This document shows positions 30,233-36,530 of a stretch of 36,530 nucleotides of DNA, in pieces (position 1 is the first letter of the stretch; each line of letters begins with the position of its first letter). Origin of the DNA: a virus. Below the pieces are notes generated by a model. That model did no database searches. It was not told where the DNA came from and saw only the letters and a list, made by a program, of their open reading frames with translations. Where the stretch lies: IMG/VR virus record IMGVR_UViG_3300025117_000158, positions 1-36,530 of that record; one strand, 5' to 3'. The translations under genes were made by a program, and so were the position numbers.

Positions 30233-33200
30233 CTACCGGGAGTCTTTCCCGATCGACCGGTAACCAAGAACAAGGAACACCGGCTCGAACCCGATCGTCT
30301 CGTCTGAAGTCGAGACTGATAACTTGTACGCATGATAGATGTGGTTCTTCGGTGCAGTCCCCATCGACCGGATGACTGAGAACAGTCGCTTGCCGGAATT
30401 CGCCATAGAGACTCCCGGTATTGCAGGTACAGACGCAGTCGTAGAACTATCCCCGAAATGCTCAATGAGGACGGCCTGAGTCGTCGTGGTCTTCGCCTTG
30501 CCCACCAACCGGACGGAACACGCCTCTGTCCGATCTGAGATCGACCCCGTAGGCGCGACATCCGCAATCTGCACCGCGAAGGGGATCGCCGTCCCATCGA
30601 TCGTGGTCCCGTACTCCATACGATACATGAATCCAGAGGCCGTCGCCGCGTAGGAGTACGCTATCCCGTTGGTGTCGTAGACCGCCAACCCACAAGAAGG
30701 CCGCTTGGATGTGGCGAGCGGCTTTTCGTACCACTTCTTTCTCAGGATATCATATGCCCATATGGTTGTGCCAGGAATCACCCAGTTGTACTCGTTGTAG
30801 ACAGGATCTATCCAGCCCGAGCAGGCCGCCAAAGTCGACGCCCCGATGTAGTTTGCGTGTTTCGGATCGAACTTGTCCTTGATGTCATGGGAGACTTCGG
30901 TGACGGACGAACCGTCGCAGATTACGATTCCGCCTTGCGACTGCCACATCCCGACACGCCGGAAGGTCCCCGGGAGAATTTCAACAGTCGCGACATCCAT
31001 CGTCAACGCGGACGTACAACCATTGGATGAATCTATGCAGTTTGGAACGAAGTTCTCGACAGTCTCCCCAACGATAGCCCATGTTCTCGTCGGCTCGCAG
31101 ACCAACTGCACGTTCGCCGCTGTAGACCCGTACCGTTCAAATAACGAGATTCCAGCAACAGGAGTGTTTTTGAGGTAGAAACTTACAGTGTCCGCCCCGC
31201 GTAAAACCTGCGCCGTCTCCCGCGAAGTACAGAAACCGAGATGAGGATCTTTCTCGCTACCCCAATACCACACACGGTCTACGTGGTGTACGGCGAACTT
31301 GTGCCCGGCCACATCTTCAGGTGCCGTGATACCGCCGATAAAGAACAACTGAACGTCCGCCGAAAGGTTCTGCGAGAACACGACTTTATAAAAATACATC
31401 CTCTGCGACTGAGCGGGGGCATTGGATGGGTTAAGGAGGACATCTATTACGCGATCCCCAGTCATGCTGCCGGATATAGAAACCTTGAACTCCGCAGACA
31501 ACGCCGGGGGGGTCCACGTAACCGTACCGCTCTTAGAAACGGCGATACCTGCATTTGCTGTGCCGTCGTCTGTAGTCCCGACCCAGGTCCAAGAATCCGA
31601 ATTCGTCGCGAGGCCGGTCCCGTTGTAATACGAAACTGTAGCAATCGTACTTGCAGTGGTGTTGACATGCCCACCGATGAGGTTAAGCCTTAACCCCATC
31701 TGCCTTTCGCTGAACCCGATATATAAAGCATCAGTCGCGGTGGCGAGACTATCAAGTTCGACGAACGTATTTGTATCGGTAGAAGTCCATGAATCTTCGA
31801 ACACGTTGACCGCGTAATCGTTGAACGTGCTGTTCTTGTAGACAAGGAAAGAATTTACTGTCCTGTATTGCCCGTCCCATAACTCTTTGAGGGCCTGGAC
31901 TGGCGTATCTAAGGTCAATTGCGAGATGGTCGTCGTTGCGTCACAGTCGGTTATATCAAACCGATACCAATAAGCCACTTTGTCGTCTATTGCCTTTTGT
32001 CTTACTATAGAAGCCGTAGATGTAAACGTCCACGTATTCTTGCCGACTGCCGAAAGCGGAGTCGCACCGACACCGGAGACTGCTCCAAGAGAAGCCCAGC
32101 CTGAAGAACTCCAATAGTTCCCAGTGACCGCACCCGCTGTCGTGTTCGCCGTTACAACGTAGGGATTGACACCCTGGACCGGGAGTTGAGACCCGACATA
32201 GATGCTTGTGATGGTTGTCGAACCGTAGGCGAGCGTCGGCGGGTCGAATGAATCAGTCCAGCGGGCGGAATTGGAAACACGAAACTCGTCGAGGTATCCA
32301 TTAAATATCGTTGACCCGTCGTTCATCGCTTTTATCGCGATAGCCGAGGCATAATTGGCGGCTCGTTCAACACCAGAATAGGTGTTGAGCGACGCTCCAT
32401 TTACGAAGGGATAGTAGTTGTTCCCGCTCTCAACTAAAGCAACGTGGGACCATACACCAAGTTGCAGCGGGGACAAAACATCTATTCCATGCGACAGAAC
32501 AAGCGAGGAAGCCGCGTATATGTCCATGACGAGGACGCCACTGCCGTTGAAGTAAATCTTATAGTAGTCCGTCGCACTCCCTTGGTGGTATATGGTTCCG
32601 GTTTTTGCCGTGGGATTTATCCAGAAATCTATGGAATACGTCCCGCCGGAAAAATCAAAATCCGCGTGGTCCGCAATGGTGAAATACCCACCGCTGCCGC
32701 CGACCGAATGCGTCCCGAATTTTTTAACGGACGTACTATAGGCGGCACTTACCTCGGTAAGGTTGTGCGCCGCAGCCGTAGCATCATTTGGGCTGTTGTC
32801 GAAATGCCATAGAGCCATTGTCGCCGCGTCTACGGTGTCCGCCCTACGATGCAACGTCGCGATATTATTAGAGTCGGTTAATGAGTTCTTAACCTGCTCT
32901 GTGTAGTCATATTTATAGGTTCCGTTCGGGTCCATGTCGATAAAGCCTATAGGCTTCATCTCGGACCCACCCCAGATGGCAGTATCCTTGCCGTTGCAGT
33001 AAATGGCCTTCTCGCCTGGGGCCGTGGAGAACATGGGTGTGCCATACCCTGTCGAGTCTGTAAATAAAGCCGTTGCTGTGAAGTCTCCCGCAGACGGTAT
33101 AGCAGTCCCGTTTCGATAAACCTTCTGATTCAGCCCGTTAGAGTCTCTGGCTGCGACCAGGACGTTCGACTCGGCGGGCGAGTCTTTACGAAACTGGAAC

Positions 33201-33412
33201 ATGTTCTTTATCTGAGGATTGCCTAAGACCGTGGTGTTGATCTTCGTCGTTCCACCAATGCCCTGAAGGTGGCTGTCGAAATACCGCATGTTCTGAAGTA
33301 AAGATAGATCGACGACGTTGCCTTCGGACACAAGTTCAGCGGGATCGTCGTTTGTCCTCAAACGCCCGTTGAGGGGGAGTTCTCTGTATGTTACAATCCG
33401 ATCGTCGGCCAT
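30233..33412 (-). CDS. Large tail protein with inserted LamG/concanavalin-like domain
   Basis: 1059 aa from ATG 33412 (GAGAGGCAG upstream). The N-terminal part (LPLNGRLRTNDDPAELVSEG; QNMRYFDSHLQGIGGTTKIN) and the C-terminal part (AVHHVDRVWYWGSEKDPHLG; GMWQSQGGIVICDGSSVTEV) read like one phage tail-hub or stabilisation protein built of beta-propeller-like repeats. Between about 195 and 400 lies a LamG/concanavalin-type module: ALWHFDNSPND, GTYSIDFWINPTAKTG, LGVWSHVALVESGNNYYPFV, FNGYLDEFRVSNSARW. Such modules bind sugars or proteins. Placement between connector-type and ejection genes supports a tail role. No signal peptide. Confidence 0.75.
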   Translation of the reverse strand: MADDRIVTYRELPLNGRLRTNDDPAELVSEGNVVDLSLLQNMRYFDSHLQGIGGTTKINTTVLGNPQIKNMFQFRKDSPAESNVLVAARDSNGLNQKVYRNGTAIPSAGDFTATALFTDSTGYGTPMFSTAPGEKAIYCNGKDTAIWGGSEMKPIGFIDMDPNGTYKYDYTEQVKNSLTDSNNIATLHRRADTVDAATMALWHFDNSPNDATAAAHNLTEVSAAYSTSVKKFGTHSVGGSGGYFTIADHADFDFSGGTYSIDFWINPTAKTGTIYHQGSATDYYKIYFNGSGVLVMDIYAASSLVLSHGIDVLSPLQLGVWSHVALVESGNNYYPFVNGASLNTYSGVERAANYASAIAIKAMNDGSTIFNGYLDEFRVSNSARWTDSFDPPTLAYGSTTITSIYVGSQLPVQGVNPYVVTANTTAGAVTGNYWSSSGWASLGAVSGVGATPLSAVGKNTWTFTSTASIVRQKAIDDKVAYWYRFDITDCDATTTISQLTLDTPVQALKELWDGQYRTVNSFLVYKNSTFNDYAVNVFEDSWTSTDTNTFVELDSLATATDALYIGFSERQMGLRLNLIGGHVNTTASTIATVSYYNGTGLATNSDSWTWVGTTDDGTANAGIAVSKSGTVTWTPPALSAEFKVSISGSMTGDRVIDVLLNPSNAPAQSQRMYFYKVVFSQNLSADVQLFFIGGITAPEDVAGHKFAVHHVDRVWYWGSEKDPHLGFCTSRETAQVLRGADTVSFYLKNTPVAGISLFERYGSTAANVQLVCEPTRTWAIVGETVENFVPNCIDSSNGCTSALTMDVATVEILPGTFRRVGMWQSQGGIVICDGSSVTEVSHDIKDKFDPKHANYIGASTLAACSGWIDPVYNEYNWVIPGTTIWAYDILRKKWYEKPLATSKRPSCGLAVYDTNGIAYSYAATASGFMYRMEYGTTIDGTAIPFAVQIADVAPTGSISDRTEACSVRLVGKAKTTTTQAVLIEHFGDSSTTASVPAIPGVSMANSGKRLFSVIRSMGTAPKNHIYHAYKLSVSTSDETIGFEPVFLVLGYRSIGKDSR

Positions 33413-33422
33413 CTGCCTCTCG

Positions 33423-33719
33423 TTAGAACCGGATTCTCGCGCCGATGGAGTTGTTCTTAACCACGAAATGCGCCTCGTACGCCGTCACCGCTCCTGCGTA
33501 CCACGGACGATACTTCTTCGGAAGCGCGACCATGATTCCGTTGTTCACCGCAAGGGACCCAACAAACCACGCATCGACTTTGCCCACCGAAGGGTGTGCT
33601 CCGAGAAACGGGTTCGAGATTTCCTCGAACTGTTGGGGGTGAGCCGCCCCGTACCGAGTCTGGCCCCAATCCGCAACGATTGCGAGGTTCATCAGCGCCC
33701 ACAGGACAGCGGTCGTCAT
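33423..33719 (-). CDS. Small hypothetical phage protein
   Basis: 98 aa from ATG 33719 (ATGA overlap). A hydrophobic N-terminal helix (TTAVLWALMNLAIVADWGQT) is followed by NPFLGAHPSVGKVDAWFVG, a second hydrophobic stretch and AYEAHFVVKNNSIGARIRF. The 'DWgQTr.ga ... NP.LG.hPs...v..yF' pattern recurs in small membrane proteins of phages, as I recall it. It may cross the inner membrane twice. Function unknown; it sits between the connector-type and tail genes. Confidence 0.65.
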   Translation of the reverse strand: MTTAVLWALMNLAIVADWGQTRYGAAHPQQFEEISNPFLGAHPSVGKVDAWFVGSLAVNNGIMVALPKKYRPWYAGAVTAYEAHFVVKNNSIGARIRF

Positions 33720-34642
33720 TTGACACCGCGAAGCGACATCTTGAACCCCGACCGATTGAACGTATTCCCGATAGAGTTACTTACTTCTCCAAGCCGCCCG
33801 GCCCATTCCTTGCGGAACGCATCCCACGACCCCGGCTCCTTGTCGGCCAGCTTGTACTTGGCTGCTGCGTAAGAAATGAGGGCGTTCATGTAATTCGGTG
33901 AAAACCGATACATGCCGTAATCGTGGAACACCGGAGCGGGGCGCTGGATGTAGTAAACCGTTACGGTGTGGCCCGCAGTAGACAACGGCGGGTCGAACAG
34001 GATCTCAAGCCGTCCCTGAGGCTGGATCACGTAGGCGTCGGATACCGCCCAACTCGCCGCCGTCCCGTCCGTGTTCGAGAATATGGCCGTGTTCAGGTGC
34101 GTGGCGTCCGTAACGGACAAGACAATTCCCGAACTCGCATCGGTTGTATTATGGATCAAATCTCCTGCCGACACATAGTCCGTCGTCGTAAACAGCCCCG
34201 ACGTGTCGGTGAGCATGGACAGCCCTGCGCTCGACGTCCCGATAGAAGTCGCAGTTCCCGTGATCTGCGAGTATAAGGAAGCCTTGTCGATCACAGTGAA
34301 CCGGTTGGGCACGGACTGCGAGGTCGTCTGGTTCGCGTAAATAATGGCATCGTACTCACCAAAATTGATGAAGGTCGTTGAAGATCCGTCGTAATACTTG
34401 ACGATGTATTCGCCGCTACTGTTGCGGAGATCCACCTTGAGAAAGTCCGCATTCAACGTGTACGATGCCGTTTCCGCAACGGAGGTAATGGATTGGGTCG
34501 CTTTAAGACATCTCGTTCGCCGAACCAGTTCGATCGCCGCTTCCCACAAATATTGGTAGGAAGTGCGCGTATCGAGGTACTGGCTACCCGAAGGTTCGCC
34601 GACCGACTCACGAAGAGAACGAAGCAAAGTCGACCCATCCAT
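33716..34642 (-). CDS. Head-tail connector / tail adaptor-type protein
   Basis: 308 aa from ATG 34642; only a weak AGGTAG precedes it, inside the previous stop. The N-terminal 50 residues (STLLRSLRESVGEPSGSQYL; QYLWEAAIELVRRTRCL) and C-terminal 80 (GRLEILFDPPLSTAGHTVTV; YMNALISYAAAKYKLADKEP; WDAFRKEWAGRLGEV) follow the helical-bundle pattern of phage adaptor proteins attached under the portal. A beta-rich insertion lies between (DTSGLFTTTDYVSAGDLIHN). The role in the joining of head to tail is inferred from this pattern and from its position. Confidence 0.65.
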   Translation of the reverse strand: MDGSTLLRSLRESVGEPSGSQYLDTRTSYQYLWEAAIELVRRTRCLKATQSITSVAETASYTLNADFLKVDLRNSSGEYIVKYYDGSSTTFINFGEYDAIIYANQTTSQSVPNRFTVIDKASLYSQITGTATSIGTSSAGLSMLTDTSGLFTTTDYVSAGDLIHNTTDASSGIVLSVTDATHLNTAIFSNTDGTAASWAVSDAYVIQPQGRLEILFDPPLSTAGHTVTVYYIQRPAPVFHDYGMYRFSPNYMNALISYAAAKYKLADKEPGSWDAFRKEWAGRLGEVSNSIGNTFNRSGFKMSLRGVK

Positions 34643-34646
34643 TTGG

Positions 34647-35219
34647 CTACCTGCTCTCTTTTCTCAAATATTCGGCATTCGTGTGAAGATCCGGGTCGCA
34701 CGCCCGACGAGTCAAGCGCCACACCTTGATAGCGTCCTCACGGCTGCCGAATTTCCCCTTCTCCAACTTCACCCCGGCGGCTTCCGCAAGATCCGCACGA
34801 ATCGGAATGCACTTCTTCATGGACCGCTCCAACTCACGATGAGCGTCAGCGAGACCGAGCCGCATCTCGTCACGGGTGAACAACGACTCCTTGATGCCGG
34901 TCTCCAAGTCCTCCGACGCCCTCATCAGTTCGTCCTTCATCTTCGCGGACAGCTTCGGCTTGGACGACTCGATGTCGTCGATCCTAGACTTCATGTCCCG
35001 AATTTGTTCCCTCAACTCCGCTTCGTTGGCGTTGGGCAGTCTCATGTCAAGCGCTTTCTGCTTCCCCTTGAGTTCGTCCTTCATGTCGGAGAGCAACTTC
35101 GTGTGCATCCACGCGGGGTACTCGGACCTGTAGCCTCCCTTTGGGTGCTTCTCGAACTCCCCGAAGAACTGAATCTTGGCATCCTTCACTTCTGCTGGCT
35201 GCACCGTATCGACGGCCAT
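34647..35219 (-). CDS. Coiled-coil structural or assembly protein
   Basis: 190 aa from ATG 35219 with AAGGAGGT upstream. Long charged helices fill most of it (WMHTKLLSDMKDELKGKQKA; EAELREQIRDMKSRIDDIES; LADAHRELERSMKKCIPIRA). It lies between capsid-region and connector genes and ends ACDPDLHTNAEYLRKESR. A scaffold-like or head-completion function would fit, but scaffold genes normally precede the capsid gene, so this is uncertain. The family is not recognised. A GC-rich stem-loop sits just upstream. Confidence 0.6.
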   Translation of the reverse strand: MAVDTVQPAEVKDAKIQFFGEFEKHPKGGYRSEYPAWMHTKLLSDMKDELKGKQKALDMRLPNANEAELREQIRDMKSRIDDIESSKPKLSAKMKDELMRASEDLETGIKESLFTRDEMRLGLADAHRELERSMKKCIPIRADLAEAAGVKLEKGKFGSREDAIKVWRLTRRACDPDLHTNAEYLRKESR

Positions 35220-35239
35220 TTGGACCTCCTTGGAATTAC

Positions 35240-35261
35240 GCCGGGGATACCCCGCCCCGGC
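35240..35261 (-). promoter_or_regulatory. GC-rich stem-loop with two alternative pairings
   Basis: In the gap between 35219 and 35274, GCCGGGG (35240-35246) pairs with CCCCGGC (35255-35261), a 7-bp stem with an 8-base loop. A different, overlapping hairpin CGGGG-ATA-CCCCG (35242-35254) excludes the first. On the minus strand it lies after the beta-helix gene and 11 bases before the next gene's AAGGAGGT. No T-run follows. It may protect or weaken the transcript between genes. Confidence 0.45.
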
Positions 35262-35273
35262 TCGGGTTAGTTG

Positions 35274-36212
35274 TTAGGAGTTAACGTCAGCCGCCGGGAG
35301 GATGACCCCGGAAAGGTTATCAACAGATGTCGAGAGATTGTCGAATAACCTTAAACCCGTTACGGCACCCCAGTCATGGGTGGTCGTAACGTCTGCGTGT
35401 CCGAACCGATTGTGGGCGACGATCCCGGAGTTTCCAGTTCCGCCGTTGCTCATAAACAACGCACCCGCCGTCATCTTATGGGACAAGAAGTTCCACACGA
35501 CGAAAATATTAGTCATAACCTTTGTGCCAGCCTGGAGGATGAGCGGTGTGGCCGTCCCCTCGCAGATGATGACGTTCCCAGTTACAACAAGCCCGTCGAT
35601 GTCGTCTGTGATCTCGACGAACTCCAGCGAATTGACAGTCGCTACAAGTGGAACCCACCGGCAATTGGTGACCTTCAATCCGTCGGCTGTGTTAACCGCA
35701 CCGGTCGCCTTGACCGGGCTTCCCCAGTTCTCGGCGGTTGTGTTGTCGGCGAATTCAACCTGGTCAATCCAACAACCCTTGCCCGTGACATCGAATCCCG
35801 TGGCGACCAAAAGGTGCCCAGATGCCATGACAATGTTCTTGATAGTCACATCCGCCGCCGAGACGGCGAACGTCACCGTAGTCCCACCGTCCATGAGAAG
35901 GCGCGGGCGCTGGTTGAAATTACCAAGACCTATAATCGAAATCCCGGCGATGTCCGCAGTAACCCCGCCAATACCAGTGACGGTCTCCGCGTGGTTGGGC
36001 ATAAGGTAAATAACGTCGCCTTTGTTCGCGGTACACTTACCGATAGCCCAGTCGAGAGTGGCGAACGCGGTCGAGGGGGACCCACCGGCGTTACTGTTCA
36101 AGCCGGTCAAACTGTCGACGAAAAACACAGACCCGGTAATCGGGCCGGGGTTTCCCCCAAGCAGGGGGACCCCGAAACTCGTAATCCCGTGAGGGAAGTC
36201 GGTGAAACTCAT
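35274..36212 (-). CDS. Right-handed beta-helix virion protein next to the capsid gene
   Basis: 312 aa from ATG 36212 with AAAGGAGAC upstream. It has a short N-terminus (FPHGITSFGVPLLGGNPGPI), an 'sps.AfaTLdwAI..c..nkGDvIylmPn.aEt' block (GSPSTAFATLDWAIGKCTAN; KGDVIYLMPNHAETV) and then beta-helix coils (AADVTIKNIVMASGHLLVAT; DGLKVTNCRWVPL; DGLVVTGNVIICEG; IFVVWNFLSHKMT). The GDxIYLxPGxxET motif at the start of the helix is common in phage beta-helix proteins encoded beside the major capsid gene. A capsid decoration protein or head fibre is more likely than a tail spike, judged by position. No signal peptide. Confidence 0.72.
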   Translation of the reverse strand: MSFTDFPHGITSFGVPLLGGNPGPITGSVFFVDSLTGLNSNAGGSPSTAFATLDWAIGKCTANKGDVIYLMPNHAETVTGIGGVTADIAGISIIGLGNFNQRPRLLMDGGTTVTFAVSAADVTIKNIVMASGHLLVATGFDVTGKGCWIDQVEFADNTTAENWGSPVKATGAVNTADGLKVTNCRWVPLVATVNSLEFVEITDDIDGLVVTGNVIICEGTATPLILQAGTKVMTNIFVVWNFLSHKMTAGALFMSNGGTGNSGIVAHNRFGHADVTTTHDWGAVTGLRLFDNLSTSVDNLSGVILPAADVNS

Positions 36213-36253
36213 GTAAGTCTCCTTTGTTTTTCAGTCCCGACTCCCTGTCTCAT
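36209..36253 (-). CDS. 14-codon micro-ORF coupled to the beta-helix gene
   Basis: ATG 36253 encodes MRQGVGTEKQRRLT and its TGA overlaps the ATG at 36212. Its codons contain that gene's Shine-Dalgarno. It matches the size and arrangement of the micro-ORF before the endolysin. Chance is a real possibility. Confidence 0.25.
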   Translation of the reverse strand: MRQGVGTEKQRRLT

Positions 36254-36255
36254 GA

Positions 36256-36304
36256 GCCGGTGGCGGGAATCGAACCCACCTTTACACGGATGAAGAAGAC
36301 CGGC
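36256..36304 (-). other. tRNA-3'-half-like element (T-arm and acceptor-like stem)
   Basis: On the minus strand, a 6-bp stem (GGTGGG / CCCGCC, one G-U pair) closes a 7-base TTCGATT loop, identical in form to a tRNA T-arm. Directly flanking it, GCCGGT (36299-36304) pairs with ACCGGC (36256-36261) like a six-pair acceptor stem. The 18 bases between the 5' acceptor-like strand and the T-arm are too few for D and anticodon arms, so this is not a complete tRNA. It could be a tRNA remnant, a tRNA-like RNA structure, or an attachment site copied from the 3' end of a host tRNA or tmRNA gene. Confidence 0.5.
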
Positions 36305-36385
36305 CCCTCGTCAAGACCAGCCTCCGGTAAGTTTACGTACGGTCATATGCATATTCTGTCAAAGAACAAACGAGACTAAAAACCC

Positions 36386-36530
36386 TTATGAAACGGTACT
36401 CTTAATGATCCATCTCCAATCCTTGAAACCCATTGAGAAACGACCGTACACGGCCTGAAGGAAGACGTAGGTATCGAAGTCGATCGTGTTCTTGTACTCC
36501 GGCGCGATCCGGTCGAACCACACCGCGTTC
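36386..36530 (-). CDS. C-terminus of a probable major capsid protein (partial)
   Basis: The window ends inside a minus-strand gene. The last 47 codons run from 36529 down to TAA 36386-36388 and include FDRIAPEYKNTIDFDTYVFL and GRFSMGFKDWRWIIKS. A C-terminal 'F...RFsmGfkDWRwi' strand is what I associate with phage coat proteins, and the gene is first in the late operon, directly before a beta-helix and connector-type genes. Only the tail end is visible, so the assignment is provisional. The 130 bases after it hold no convincing terminator. Confidence 0.5.
   Translation of the reverse strand, partial: NAVWFDRIAPEYKNTIDFDTYVFLQAVYGRFSMGFKDWRWIIKSTVS

Noticed and set aside
36240-36345. Complete tRNA gene at the right end
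   Set aside because: T-arm and partial acceptor pairing fit, but I could not place a D-arm or a 5-bp anticodon stem with T33 and a purine at 37 in either strand.

Overview
The window looks like about 36.5 kb of a tailed-phage genome (Caudoviricetes, most likely a short-tailed podovirus-type virus). Evidence: tightly packed genes, a phage replication module, a SleB-type endolysin, internal virion (ejection-type) proteins, a connector-type protein, and no recognisable tape-measure protein. Ribosome binding sites are mostly canonical AGGAGG types and the base composition is moderately GC-rich, so the host is a bacterium. It cannot be named from this sequence. No integrase, terminase or portal gene is visible. 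The window is cut at both ends: the tail of a gene at base 1, and the C-terminus of a probable major capsid protein at base 36530.

Left arm (1-16182, all plus strand): early, replication and nucleotide-handling genes. In order: small zinc-finger and coiled-coil proteins, an HNH endonuclease, a metallophosphoesterase, a family A DNA polymerase with 3'-5' exonuclease, a C5 cytosine methyltransferase with a long second reading frame inside it, a Cas4/AddB-like PD-(D/E)XK nuclease, a VRR-NUC nuclease, an SNF2-type helicase, a C39-like peptidase-fold protein, an Acb2-type cyclic-nucleotide sponge (anti-CBASS), a Cys-rich probable DNA-binding protein, a small HTH protein, and a large primase-helicase. 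From 3270 to 10980 every gene starts inside the stop codon of the gene before it (ATGA, GTGA, TTGA or TGATG), so the block probably works as one translationally coupled unit.

Right arm (16179-36530, all minus strand, transcribed right to left): virion and lysis genes. Reading in the direction of transcription: probable capsid C-terminus, a tRNA-like element, a beta-helix protein, a coiled-coil protein, a connector-type protein, a small membrane protein, a 1059-aa tail protein carrying an inserted LamG-like domain, three internal virion proteins, a small Ig-like protein, a pectate-lyase-like spike, the SleB endolysin with holin-like and XhlA-like membrane proteins, then a set of fibre, carbohydrate-binding and beta-helix proteins. 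The two arms converge at 16179-16182, where the stop codons of opposing genes share TTAA.

Most notable points: (1) five proteins of the distal fibre/lysis module carry Sec-type N-terminal signal peptides, which is unusual for assembled virion parts; (2) the methyltransferase gene encodes a second, patterned 329-aa frame; (3) two gene pairs look like duplications with swapped N-termini (3270/9903 and 7788/8039); (4) a likely anti-CBASS protein lies in the replication operon.
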